From contig NZ_MEIO01000051.1 in assembly GCF_002777745.1 (NCBI RefSeq), positions 1 to 64,000 of the forward strand: DNA of 64,000 bases. The letters are read 5' to 3'. The notes under the pieces are model-generated. The model was not told the DNA's origin, ran no database searches, and was given only the letters and a program-made list of their open reading frames with translations. Origin of the DNA: Snodgrassella alvi. GTDB lineage: Bacteria > Pseudomonadota > Gammaproteobacteria > Burkholderiales > Neisseriaceae. Below are positions 9,232 to 18,638 of the stretch, in pieces. Made by a program: the position numbers and the translations under genes. Numbering within the stretch: the stretch's first letter is position 1; each line of letters opens with the position of its first letter.

Positions 9232-10107
9232 TCAGGCTACGCTGGCCGTTAGTTGCGCTTCAATCAGGCGCCACCAGTTATTTAGTGAAGGTTGCTGTCC
9301 TAGTGCCTCAAAGCCTAGGGTGATGTCACGCTGTTTCAGTTCTGCCGCAAACTGCATGATGCGCAGGGAATCCAGCCCATACAGAATCAGGTTTTCTTCG
9401 GGATCTATGGGTTGTGCCGGCATTTCCAGTAGTGTCTGAACTCTTTGTGTTAGCCATGAGCGGGTAAGGGTATTGGTTTCCGGCACTAATGCTGCTGTGG
9501 TGGTGACTTGTCCGCAGCAGCTGGCAACATAATTTAAAGCGTTCTGGTGTTGCTGTGCAGAAAAATCGGCCAGTGCATCGGCAATGAAAAATGTTTGTAT
9601 ATCCTGCATAAATGCCTCTGCTGCGGTGAGCATACAGCCGATGTGCGCATAGACGCCGCCGATTATTAGCTGATTGCGCTGCCAGTTGTGCATATATGTG
9701 TGTAAATCTGTACGCTGGAAGGCGCTATAACGCCATTTGGTCAGTACGATGTCTGCTGGACGCGGAGTCAATGCAGCTACGATTTTCTGTTCTTCCGCCG
9801 GTGCGGTAGTGATTCCGGAACCCCATACGTCATTTAGCAGTGCGCGTTGCTGAGGGTTCTGCTGATGTGGCTGTGCGGTATATACTACTGGAATCTGCTG
9901 CTGTGTTGCCCAGTTGCGCAAGGCTTGTAAATTCTGAATCAGGGTCTGGATTAATGGGCTGTTTGGCTGATAAAAGTTCAGAAAATAATTCTGCATGTCA
10001 TGGATTAGTAATACGGCGCGGGCAGTATCCAGCTTCCATGCGGTTTTATTTTGTGGCATCTGTGCCGGTGTGGGCATTGGGTAATCGGCAATCTGTTTGA
10101 TAGTCAT
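9232..10107 (-). CDS. entB: Isochorismatase with aryl carrier domain (EntB/BasF-like)
   Basis: A 291-residue bifunctional protein. Residues about 1-205 form the isochorismatase domain (VLLIHDMQNYFL, TKWRYSAFQ, GGVYAHIGCMLTAAEA), releasing pyruvate to make 2,3-dihydro-DHB. The C-terminal 75 residues form an aryl carrier protein with the phosphopantetheine serine in LYGLDSLRIMQFA. It receives DHB-AMP from EntE and presents DHB to the condensation/cyclization protein encoded divergently. Between this gene and barA the Acinetobacter cluster has basG (histidine decarboxylase); here only 55 bp separate them. Confidence 0.93.
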   Translation of the reverse strand: MTIKQIADYPMPTPAQMPQNKTAWKLDTARAVLLIHDMQNYFLNFYQPNSPLIQTLIQNLQALRNWATQQQIPVVYTAQPHQQNPQQRALLNDVWGSGITTAPAEEQKIVAALTPRPADIVLTKWRYSAFQRTDLHTYMHNWQRNQLIIGGVYAHIGCMLTAAEAFMQDIQTFFIADALADFSAQQHQNALNYVASCCGQVTTTAALVPETNTLTRSWLTQRVQTLLEMPAQPIDPEENLILYGLDSLRIMQFAAELKQRDITLGFEALGQQPSLNNWWRLIEAQLTASVA

Positions 10108-10140
10108 GCTGGTTCTCTTTTTCTCTCTGTGATGAATAAT

Positions 10141-11757
10141 TCAGGCAGGGGTTTGCTGTAATGTCTGGCGCAGGCGTTTTTTATCAGTTTTGCCCACGGC
10201 GGTGAGTGGCAGGCTTTCAACGATGTAAATCTGATCCGGCAGTTTGTAATGGGCAATTCCCAGATTGAGCAGGTGGCGCTTTAAGCTGAGGGCAGTTAGG
10301 TTCTGGTTTGGTGATACGATAAAGGCACAGCTTTTTTCGCCAAAACGCTCATCGCTGATGGCTACTAATGCTGCTGCGGTGACATCGGGATGGGTGATAA
10401 TCAGTTTTTCAATTTCTTCGGCAGCAATTTTTTCGCCGCCACGGTTAATCTGGTCTTTAATACGGCCAACTACTTTTAAGTAGCCGTTGCTGCTGCGCTG
10501 CACTAAATCACCTGAGTAATAAAATCCTTCTGCATCAAAACTCTGTGCATTATGTTCTGGGCTTTGATAATAGCCGCGAAAGGTGTAAGGCCCGCGTGTT
10601 TTTAGCATGCCTGTTTCTCCATCAGGTACATCGTTGCCGTTTTCATCCACTATTTTTACTTCATCATCTGGGCTGATGGGACGTCCTTGTGTAGTGACAA
10701 TCACTTCTTCGCTGTCATCTAGCCGTGTATAGTTCACCAGCCCTTCAGCCATGCCGAATACTTGCTGTAACTGGCAGCCGAAAACATTTAATACCTGCCG
10801 CGCCATGGATTCTGGAAAACTGGCACCGCCTACCTGAATCAGTTGTAACGACCGGATTTTTTCTAACTGTTCCGGTGGCTGCTGCATCCACATGGATACT
10901 GCACTGGGTACAAGTGAGGCCATGGTAAGCTGGTGTTGTTCAATCAGAGCAAAGCAGCTTGATGGTTCGGGACTGGCCGCCATGACCACACAGCCGCCGG
11001 CGTGAAATACGCCCAGTGCACCGGGCGAACTCAGCATATAGTTATGCGGCGCCGGCATGGCACACAATAAACGTGTATTCTGGTTCAGACCGCATATTTC
11101 GGCACTGGCACGCACGCTGTATTCATAATCATTATGGGTGCGCGGAATCAGCTTAGGTGTGCCGGTGCTACCGCCGGAAAGCTGGAAAAAAGCCACTTCA
11201 TCAGCCTGAGTGCAGGCATAATTGCTGCTGGTGGCGGGAGGGCTGGTGTACCAGTTTTTTAAGTTTCTATCACCGTCTGTGGCATGCAGCATCAGGGTGA
11301 GGGCTGGTGCCAGTTGCAGGCTGTCCAGCTGGTCGAGAAAATGATTGTGCATGAATACTTCATGGTTGCGCGATGCTATTAGCAACCGGGGTTTAATCTG
11401 GCTGAAGAAGCTCTTTAATTCATGTTGGCGATGGTTGTACAGGGCGTTCAGCGGCACGATACCAGCCTTGAGCAGGGCAAAAAATACAATATAAAACTCG
11501 GCAATATTCGGTAGTTGCACCAGTGCTGTATCACCAATGCCAAAGTTCTGCTCCGCCAGTCTGGCGGCCAGATTGTCGGAAAACTGGTTGAGTTCCTGAT
11601 AACTGATGCGCCGGTCACCGCAGATAATGGCGGTTGAGTGTGGTGACTGTTTGGCTGTGTCTGTCAGGACTCGGGTTAACGGCTGATCCAGCCAATAACC
11701 TTTTTGCCGGTATTTGCGGGCTAAATCTTCTGGCCAGTGTGTATAGGTAATCATTTC
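10141..11757 (-). CDS. entE: 2,3-dihydroxybenzoate-AMP ligase (EntE/DhbE/BasE-like)
   Basis: An adenylating enzyme of about 538 residues that activates DHB and loads it on the EntB carrier domain. Motifs: A3 loop QLSGGSTGTPKLIPRTHND, A5 QVFGMAEGLVNYTR, A7 YYSGDLV and A8 hinge VVGRIKDQINRGGEKI; the catalytic Lys is in LTAVGKTDKKRL. I choose ATG 11757 (MITYTHWPEDL) with AAAGG upstream over the TTG at 11793, because DhbE homologues start this way. It is the first gene of the minus-strand operon and is divergent from the NRPS gene; they share a 211-bp promoter region with a Fur-like site. Confidence 0.93.
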   Translation of the reverse strand, partial: EMITYTHWPEDLARKYRQKGYWLDQPLTRVLTDTAKQSPHSTAIICGDRRISYQELNQFSDNLAARLAEQNFGIGDTALVQLPNIAEFYIVFFALLKAGIVPLNALYNHRQHELKSFFSQIKPRLLIASRNHEVFMHNHFLDQLDSLQLAPALTLMLHATDGDRNLKNWYTSPPATSSNYACTQADEVAFFQLSGGSTGTPKLIPRTHNDYEYSVRASAEICGLNQNTRLLCAMPAPHNYMLSSPGALGVFHAGGCVVMAASPEPSSCFALIEQHQLTMASLVPSAVSMWMQQPPEQLEKIRSLQLIQVGGASFPESMARQVLNVFGCQLQQVFGMAEGLVNYTRLDDSEEVIVTTQGRPISPDDEVKIVDENGNDVPDGETGMLKTRGPYTFRGYYQSPEHNAQSFDAEGFYYSGDLVQRSSNGYLKVVGRIKDQINRGGEKIAAEEIEKLIITHPDVTAAALVAISDERFGEKSCAFIVSPNQNLTALSLKRHLLNLGIAHYKLPDQIYIVESLPLTAVGKTDKKRLRQTLQQTPA

Positions 11758-11898
11758 ATCAGCCTTTTCTGCTAAACCGGTTGAATCAGACAAATAATGT
11801 TGATTTATAAGTAATACTGAATTTGCAACATCGTTTTTGTGTCTGTCTGTTCAGTGGGGCTCATTAGTAGGTTAACTGTTGTTTCAAATTTATTAAAT

Positions 11899-11917
11899 GA
11901 AACTAGTAATCATTTTT
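11899..11917. promoter_or_regulatory. Fur-box-like site in the entE / NRPS divergent promoter
   Basis: The plus-strand sequence GAAACTAGTAATCATTTTT matches 13 of 19 Fur consensus positions and sits between the divergent starts of entE and the cyclization NRPS gene. One operator could control both directions. Confidence 0.6.
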
Positions 11918-11968
11918 ATTTAAAGGTATCATCGTCAAAAATAGTAAATTTGTCAACAGAGTAATGAA

Positions 11969-14839
11969 ATGATGCGTGAACTTACTTCAATGCAGTCGGC
12001 ATGCTGGTTTGGGCGTGCGCATGCAGCAATGCTCGGTGGTGTGGCCGCACATCTTTATACAGAATTTAATGGCAGCCATATTGATGTAACCAGACTCAGG
12101 CAGGCAATAGAATGTCTGTACCGGCGCCATGAGCTGTTACGCCTGCAACTTAGTGCAGCGGGGGAAGTCAGTATCAGGGATTCTCTGCCACAGAATACGC
12201 TGGAAATAGATGATTTTTTACATTTGAGTGAGGCGCAGCAGCAACAGAAGCTCGAAGAAAAACGCCAGCAATGGACGCATCAACAACTGAAGTTGGAGGA
12301 GGGGCAGACTATACGTGTTTCTATCAGTCTTCTGGATAATCAGGCATTTCGGTTGCATATTGATGCCGATATGATAGCTGTTGATCCTTCCAGCTTTCGT
12401 ATTTTGATGGAAGAGTTGGCGCAGTTTTATGCAGACAGCACTAAGTCTCTACCGCCGGCACCGTCTTTTTATGTATGGCGCAACACCCTACGGCAGGATA
12501 AGCATGAGCAGCAACAGCAGCAACGTGCACGCCAGTGGTGGCTGTCCCGTATAGCAGCGATTGCTCCGGCTCCTGCTTTGCCTTTAACCAACTGTGCCGT
12601 GGCGGGGGCACAAAGCACACGGCTGAGTACGACTTTCAGTCCTGAGCAGGCAAAGCAGTTACGCCAACTTGCCCGTCAGCATGAGTTGACTTTTTCTGCT
12701 CTGATACTGGGGTTATTTGCCTACAGTCTGGGTAAAGTGACCCATGATGCCGCTTACCGGCTGAACGTGCCGTTTTTCTGGCGCGAACCACTTGTACCCG
12801 ATATTGATAAGACCATTGGTGATTTTGCCGATATGGTGCTGTTAAATATTGATATGTCTGATGCGGCTACTCTAAATGCTTTTTGCCAGCGCGTGGCAGC
12901 CGAATGGCAGCGCTGTCTGAACCATCGGCAGTTTAGTGGCGTAAATGTGATGCGGTGTTTGTCACGCCATCATGCTATGGCGCAAATTGCGCCGGTTGTT
13001 TTTACTGCTGCGCTGGATTTAGCGGAGAAAAGTTTATTTTCGTCACAGGTGCAGCAGTATTTTGGCAGCATGGACTGGTGTATTTCTCAGGGGGCGCAGG
13101 TAGCACTGGATGCACAGTTTGTGCAGCTGGACAATCATTTGCTCGTTAATTGGGATATCCGTCTGGATGCATTGCCGGATACATGGGTAAATGCTCTGTT
13201 TGAACGTTGTCTTGCGCTGATGAATGTGTTGATTGTTCAGCCGGAGCGTTTTACGCAGCCGCTGGCGGTATTGAATCAGTACCTGAATATCACCGACCCT
13301 GATGTGGGAACTACACCGCTGAATGCGCTGCAAAAGGCCTATTTATCTGGTCGCAGCACTGCATTTGCTCTTGGTGGTGTGGCTATGCAGGAATTTCGCG
13401 AATATGCCGGCACGCTGGATTTACCTGTATTCCGGCAGCGTCTGGCCGATATGGTGCAGCACCATGCCAGTTTGAGGACTTATATTGATGCCAGACGTTG
13501 TGTGCAATGGGTAAACCCGCAGGCAATCATTAATTTAACCGAAATTAATTTGTGTGGTGAGGAACCATCAGTGGCCGCAGAAAAAATAAATACTCTGCGG
13601 CAGAATTATCAGCAGGCGCTATTTGATTTACAGGAATCTCCGTGGGACATCACCCTTTTTCAGTTAACGCCGCAACAGTTTATTGTGTTTGCTCGTTTTG
13701 ATGCGCTGATTTTGGATGGGCGTGCGATTGCCGCGCTGATGTGTGAATTATTCACCGATACGCCCCTTATGACCGCGTCACCTCAGCCTGAAAACAGACA
13801 GCAGCAGGATAGCCAGTGTTATAACTTGGCGGTTGTCTACTGGAAACAGCGGTTGCAGGAAGTTACTTCCATACCGCAGTTACCTTGGAAACAGCCGTTG
13901 GCAACACTGATGACTTCCGTTTATACCCGTCAAAGTGCGATGTTGCCCAAGCAAACGTTGCAAACATTATGTCAGTTCGGTTGTCGTCAGGGATTGTTCA
14001 AAAATTCTTTACTAATGGCGCTGATTCTGGCGGTATTGAATCGCTGGCAGCAGACACCAGCCTTATTGTCTGTGGCGGTGCCAGTGTTACCGCTGTATGA
14101 GGGTGAATTGTCCAATCAGTCTACTTTTATTGTCACTACTTGGGCGCCAACGGCAGCATTTATCGAACAGGCCAGAAAATTACAAACCGACACGCTGGAA
14201 GGATTACAGCATTTGGCCTTTTCTGGTGTTGATTTGGCGCGCTTGCTGTTTGAACAGCATGGCCATGCGCCGGTTTTACCAGTTGTTGTTACCAATGGGC
14301 TATCGTGGCCAGCTCTGCCGGCAGATAGCCCGGTTCGCTATGTGAGCGGGCTGACTCAGACACCACAGGTAGCAATGGATATCCGCTTTATGCTTGGGAA
14401 TGATAGTGCTTTGCTGTTTAACGTTGACTATGCTCAGGCTGCTGTTAGCGATGCCATCATCCACGATTTTTTAGCTGCACTGGTGAATGTGTGCCAGCAG
14501 GTGGCTGATAGCGGACTGGAAAATATTGATTCAGTGCTGCTACAGACACCATCCGGCAGTGCACCAAATCCTGATGAGCAGCAGCCCGTGGCAGCAGCAG
14601 ACTGGCAGCGCCAGCAATTAATGCTGATTTACTGCAAAGTGCTGAATATTAAGCCAGCAACAATTATCCAAACCTCGCAATCATTGAGTAATCTGGGTTT
14701 GCGTCCTGTGCACGTAAAAGAAGTTACCAGCCAGATTAACCAGATGTTCGGGCTGGCTCTGAAGCCACGGCAGTTGATTGGCTGTCGCAATATTGAGGAA
14801 GTTGAACACCTGATTCAATCAATGATGTCTATGGCATAA
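11969..14839 (+). CDS. NRPS with tandem cyclization domains and degenerate carrier (BasD/AngN-like)
   Basis: A 956-residue protein without an adenylation domain. The first condensation-fold domain carries the heterocyclization motif DxxxxDxxS as D134-MIAV-D139-PS-S142. The second carries a variant, D578-ALIL-D583-GR-A586, with Ala in place of the usual Ser. The last ~85 residues resemble a carrier domain, but the active-site loop reads NLGLRPVHV, so the phosphopantetheine serine is missing. By architecture and synteny it equals BasD/AngN, which couples DHB to Thr, Ser or Cys and closes an oxazoline or thiazoline ring. The likely division of labour is condensation by one Cy and cyclization by the other, as in vibriobactin synthetase VibF. 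A 61-bp gap precedes the monooxygenase gene. Confidence 0.85.
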   Translation: MMRELTSMQSACWFGRAHAAMLGGVAAHLYTEFNGSHIDVTRLRQAIECLYRRHELLRLQLSAAGEVSIRDSLPQNTLEIDDFLHLSEAQQQQKLEEKRQQWTHQQLKLEEGQTIRVSISLLDNQAFRLHIDADMIAVDPSSFRILMEELAQFYADSTKSLPPAPSFYVWRNTLRQDKHEQQQQQRARQWWLSRIAAIAPAPALPLTNCAVAGAQSTRLSTTFSPEQAKQLRQLARQHELTFSALILGLFAYSLGKVTHDAAYRLNVPFFWREPLVPDIDKTIGDFADMVLLNIDMSDAATLNAFCQRVAAEWQRCLNHRQFSGVNVMRCLSRHHAMAQIAPVVFTAALDLAEKSLFSSQVQQYFGSMDWCISQGAQVALDAQFVQLDNHLLVNWDIRLDALPDTWVNALFERCLALMNVLIVQPERFTQPLAVLNQYLNITDPDVGTTPLNALQKAYLSGRSTAFALGGVAMQEFREYAGTLDLPVFRQRLADMVQHHASLRTYIDARRCVQWVNPQAIINLTEINLCGEEPSVAAEKINTLRQNYQQALFDLQESPWDITLFQLTPQQFIVFARFDALILDGRAIAALMCELFTDTPLMTASPQPENRQQQDSQCYNLAVVYWKQRLQEVTSIPQLPWKQPLATLMTSVYTRQSAMLPKQTLQTLCQFGCRQGLFKNSLLMALILAVLNRWQQTPALLSVAVPVLPLYEGELSNQSTFIVTTWAPTAAFIEQARKLQTDTLEGLQHLAFSGVDLARLLFEQHGHAPVLPVVVTNGLSWPALPADSPVRYVSGLTQTPQVAMDIRFMLGNDSALLFNVDYAQAAVSDAIIHDFLAALVNVCQQVADSGLENIDSVLLQTPSGSAPNPDEQQPVAAADWQRQQLMLIYCKVLNIKPATIIQTSQSLSNLGLRPVHVKEVTSQINQMFGLALKPRQLIGCRNIEEVEHLIQSMMSMA

Positions 14840-14900
14840 AGTTATCAGCTGCTGTAAACACTTAAATATTTAACTGCTTAGATATAGGGATGAAATAAAT

Positions 14901-16217
14901 ATGGATATGAAACAAACTGATTTGGCCGGTATAGGGCTTGGCCCTTTCAATCTGGGGCTGGCGGCATTGTTGTCGAGCCATCCGGAAGTTAATGCAGTGT
15001 TTCTGGATAAAACGCCCACTTTTCACTGGCACGCGGGTTTATTATTACCCGGCACCACTCTGCAAGTACCGTTTCTGGCCGATCTGGTTACCATGGCCAA
15101 TCCATGCCATCCTTTAAGCTATCTGAATTACCTGCATCAGCATCAGCGTCTGTACCAGTTTTGCTACTACGACCGTTTCCTGATACCGCGTCAGGAATAT
15201 GATGACTACTGTCGCTGGGCTGTGCGTCAGTTACCCTCCTGCCATTTTGATTCTTGTGTGCAGGCAGTAAGCTATGACCGCCAGCAGGAAAAATTTATTA
15301 TTGAAAGTGAATCTTCTGCCGGAAAAAAACAGGCTTATTGCAGTCAGGATATTGCGATTGGCATTGGCACCGTCCCCTACTATCCTGAATGGCTGAAAAA
15401 TACCAGCCATCCGCTCATTCTGCACTCTGCTCAGTTTACCCATATGCAGGAACAGCTACAGCAATGCAGGCAGGTTACTGTGGTTGGTGCAGGGCAGAGT
15501 GCTGCTGAATGTGTGCTGGCACTTTACCAAGCCTTGCAGCCGGAGCAAATCAGAGCCGGCGCCTCTATTCGCTGGATTACCCGTTCTGCCGGTTTTCATC
15601 CGATGGAATTTTCCAAATTGGGACAGGAGTGTTTTACGCCGGTTTATATGCGTTATTTCCAGACTTTGCCACCACAGAAAAGACGAGAAATCAGTGCCAG
15701 CCAAGGACAACTATACAAAGGCATCAGTTTTGCTACCATCGGCGATATTTATGATTTGCTGTACGAACGCACCATCGCCGGAGCACCGGCCGGACTGACG
15801 CTGTTTTCAAATTGTGATGTGCAGTCGATAGAAGTGCTGCCTTCAGGCGTTATCAATATGACCTGCCTGCATACTCAGCTTAATCAGCAACAAACTATTC
15901 AGAGCAATGCGATTGTTGCTGCTACCGGCTACCACCATCAGTGGCCGAGCTGGTTTGAAGAGCTGAAGGGCACTGTACTGCAAACCGATGATCAGCATGA
16001 CTATATGATTAATCAGGATTTTACTGCTGTGCGCTGTGATGGTGGCAAAGGGCGGATTTTTATCCAGAATGCCGAAATTGCCAAACAGGGCGTTGGTTCG
16101 CCGGATTTAGGTATGGGCGCAACCAGAAACGGGGTGATTATCAACCAGTTACTAGGTAAGCAGTATTATCAGGTACCGGAATACTCTGCATTTCAGCAGT
16201 ATGGATTACCCGAGTAA
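14901..16217 (+). CDS. Flavin-dependent amine/ornithine/lysine N-monooxygenase (BasC/AngU-like)
   Basis: A 438-residue class B flavoprotein monooxygenase. It shows the FAD-binding GIGLGPFNLGLAALL at the N terminus, the NADPH-binding VTVVGAGQSAAE near residue 200, and the C-terminal ATGYHHQ motif. Family members hydroxylate the terminal amine of ornithine, lysine, diamines or histamine, yielding a hydroxamate-forming nucleophile. In the acinetobactin and anguibactin clusters the syntenic enzyme works on histamine made by a cluster-borne histidine decarboxylase, which is absent here. The amine substrate is therefore open. It ends just before a strong bidirectional terminator. Confidence 0.88.
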   Translation: MDMKQTDLAGIGLGPFNLGLAALLSSHPEVNAVFLDKTPTFHWHAGLLLPGTTLQVPFLADLVTMANPCHPLSYLNYLHQHQRLYQFCYYDRFLIPRQEYDDYCRWAVRQLPSCHFDSCVQAVSYDRQQEKFIIESESSAGKKQAYCSQDIAIGIGTVPYYPEWLKNTSHPLILHSAQFTHMQEQLQQCRQVTVVGAGQSAAECVLALYQALQPEQIRAGASIRWITRSAGFHPMEFSKLGQECFTPVYMRYFQTLPPQKRREISASQGQLYKGISFATIGDIYDLLYERTIAGAPAGLTLFSNCDVQSIEVLPSGVINMTCLHTQLNQQQTIQSNAIVAATGYHHQWPSWFEELKGTVLQTDDQHDYMINQDFTAVRCDGGKGRIFIQNAEIAKQGVGSPDLGMGATRNGVIINQLLGKQYYQVPEYSAFQQYGLPE

Positions 16218-16224
16218 GCAGGCT

Positions 16225-16263
16225 GCCATTAAAAAATCGCCCGATGGGCGATTTTTTAATGGC
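16225..16263. terminator. Bidirectional terminator, 18-bp perfect inverted repeat
   Basis: Arms 16225-16242 and 16246-16263 are perfectly complementary around a 3-nt GAT loop, with A/T tracts inside the stem. It separates the convergent monooxygenase and TonB-receptor genes and can stop transcription from both sides. Confidence 0.92.
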
Positions 16264-16269
16264 TACACA

Positions 16270-18534
16270 TCAGAAATCATAGGAACCGGACAGCAGAAAA
16301 GTCCGTGGTGCGCCTAAAGACAGGTTAGACAAGCGTGGCATGCCCCAATAGCTTTTGTTGGTAACATTCTTAATCTCTGCCCGTAGTGTAAAGGGATGGC
16401 CAGATACTTTGGCATTATAACGAGCACCAATATCAAACACAGTATGGCCGGGTACAGATAAACTGTTTTCCTGATTGAGGTATTGTTTGGATACAGCTGT
16501 GGCATTGGCAGACAGGGTGACTATACCCACAGCAGCAGCAATATCCCATTCAGCACCCAGCTTGCCCTGTACTTTGGCCACACCCGTAGCAATATTACCC
16601 TCATTACCATGCTTGGCCAGTTTGGTTAGTTCCGGTTTAATGTAGCTGGCACCGCCCATCAGACGAACTGTTTCAAGCGGCGAGGCAATAAAACTCCACT
16701 CAATACCACGGTTACGCTGCTCACCGCCGGAAGTAAAGATATTGGTAGTCACATCAGTATAACTACTGGGTTTTTTAATATTAAACACACTTAATGAGTG
16801 AGACAGCGTGCCATAATCCCATTTTATGCCCAGCTCAGTTTGCTTGGTTTTATACGGCGCAAACACCTTGGGATAATTGGCCGCAGTAATAGGAGCTGAA
16901 TCGCCTTTGGTTAAGCCCTGAATATAATTGCCATAAAGTGATACATGTTCGGTGGCTTTAAACAAAATCGCTGCACCCGGCGTTAAGGCATGTTTTTTAT
17001 ATTCAGTTAGAACCGGTTTGCCCATCAGGCTCAGATTATCACTTTTCACTTCCTGATAGCGCAGGCCTAAAGTTAGTTGCAGCCTGTCCTGCATCAATGA
17101 CAACATATCCGCTATCCCATAGCTTTTAAGTTGCAGCGAGCTTTCAGAAATCGGCGGCACATCAAACGGTACCGATTTACCCCATACCGGATGATACATA
17201 TTGGTTATCCATGTGGCCGAGGGAATACTTCTCACCCCATAATCATGCTGGTTATGCTTGTAGTAGGTAGTATTGATTACCCATTGATGATTAACCAAAC
17301 CGGTATCAAACTGCCCCCTTAATCCCACATCAGCCGATTTTTTATCCACATCAAACGCCAGTTGTGCCATCACCGTCTGTATGGTGCCGTGATTATCCAG
17401 CAGAATTGCAGAAGTGGCACCATTGTATTTGTACTTGGTTTTACTGCGTCCGAAAGCAGCATAGGCAGTCATATTGTCGCTAATATCATATTCAGCACGC
17501 ATCATCGCGCCACGGTCTTTATTACTGACATAAGACCAGTCTGGATTGATTAAGGTTTTCGGGTTGGGCGGCGTAGGAACTTCCGTATTTTTACCCAGAT
17601 TGATACCGCGCACTACACCGTCTACCTTGTCATCAGCCATGTAAAAATCGGCGGAAATACGCGCCCGGTAGCCGCGCCAGTCCATGCCTGCCGAACCAAG
17701 CTGAGTTTTCAGATCCTGTTTTCTTACCGGGCCGGAACCATCCTGATAAACGCCATTAACCCGAATCCCGAATTGCTTATTTTGCCCGAAGCGGCGGCCG
17801 GCATCGATAGTACCGCCCCATTGTGAATCAGACATGTAGGTAGGTGTTACCCGTAGCAGTGGTGCATCACCTGCGCGCTTGGATACCAAATTAACCGTGC
17901 CTGCCACAGAACCGGCAGGCGGCATACCATTCAGCAGTGCTGAAGGTCCTTTCAGCACCTCAATGCGCGAAAACATCGCAGGTGCAGTCCTGTAGTAAGG
18001 AGCAATACCAAATAAACCATTCATCGACATATCATTGGTATTAGACTGAAAACCTCGAATATAGTAATTCTCACTCCAGCCACCAATAGTGCCATTAGTA
18101 AATACTGACGGGTCAGTAGCGGCAATCACATCAGTCACATTTCTGGCCTGAGTATCTTCAACAAATTTATCAGTATAACTAACGGTATTAAAAGGTGTTT
18201 CCATGGCATTTTTGTTGCCAAGAAAACCGATACGGCTGTTTCTGGACACAAAACCACCGGTGTAGGTAGTGTTTTGATTTGCCTCTACCACCACATCTGG
18301 TAAATTGGCCTTGCCAGCAGATTGCATAGTTTTATCTGCTGCCTTGTTAATCTCTGGCTTAGCCTCATCATCCGCTGCTTTAGCATACAGTACCGGTGCA
18401 TAAACCAGCATAGCACTGGCCAGACTCAATATCAGCGCTTTGGGGGAGGAGCTGACAGAGCTTACGACACTGTTACTCCGTTTTCTAATCCTGTGCAGAC
18501 CATCCTGCCTCAGATAATGTTCGTGTTTACCCAT
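16270..18534 (-). CDS. TonB-dependent ferric-siderophore receptor (BauA/FatA-like)
   Basis: About 754 residues. The outer-membrane importer has a long N-terminal leader with a hydrophobic signal (LILSLASAMLVYAPVLYA), a TonB/plug region (DVVVEANQN, NVTDVIAATDPSV, IEVLKGPSALLNGM, GTVNLVSKRA) and a beta-barrel ending with a terminal Phe (LSGSYDF). The start is MGKHEHY at 18534, 8 bp after a strong AAGGAG; the upstream in-frame ATG at 18555 lacks this. It follows the binding-protein gene by about 100 bp, matching bauA-bauB order. It should recognise the ferric form of the siderophore made by this island. Confidence 0.92.
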   Translation of the reverse strand: MGKHEHYLRQDGLHRIRKRSNSVVSSVSSSPKALILSLASAMLVYAPVLYAKAADDEAKPEINKAADKTMQSAGKANLPDVVVEANQNTTYTGGFVSRNSRIGFLGNKNAMETPFNTVSYTDKFVEDTQARNVTDVIAATDPSVFTNGTIGGWSENYYIRGFQSNTNDMSMNGLFGIAPYYRTAPAMFSRIEVLKGPSALLNGMPPAGSVAGTVNLVSKRAGDAPLLRVTPTYMSDSQWGGTIDAGRRFGQNKQFGIRVNGVYQDGSGPVRKQDLKTQLGSAGMDWRGYRARISADFYMADDKVDGVVRGINLGKNTEVPTPPNPKTLINPDWSYVSNKDRGAMMRAEYDISDNMTAYAAFGRSKTKYKYNGATSAILLDNHGTIQTVMAQLAFDVDKKSADVGLRGQFDTGLVNHQWVINTTYYKHNQHDYGVRSIPSATWITNMYHPVWGKSVPFDVPPISESSLQLKSYGIADMLSLMQDRLQLTLGLRYQEVKSDNLSLMGKPVLTEYKKHALTPGAAILFKATEHVSLYGNYIQGLTKGDSAPITAANYPKVFAPYKTKQTELGIKWDYGTLSHSLSVFNIKKPSSYTDVTTNIFTSGGEQRNRGIEWSFIASPLETVRLMGGASYIKPELTKLAKHGNEGNIATGVAKVQGKLGAEWDIAAAVGIVTLSANATAVSKQYLNQENSLSVPGHTVFDIGARYNAKVSGHPFTLRAEIKNVTNKSYWGMPRLSNLSLGAPRTFLLSGSYDF

Positions 18535-18638
18535 AGATATCTCCTTGTTAACCAAATTTATGCAACATATTTAAAAGCTTATTGGCAGGATTGAATTCAC
18601 TGATGTTACTTATTATTCTTTTATAATTAACAATACAA

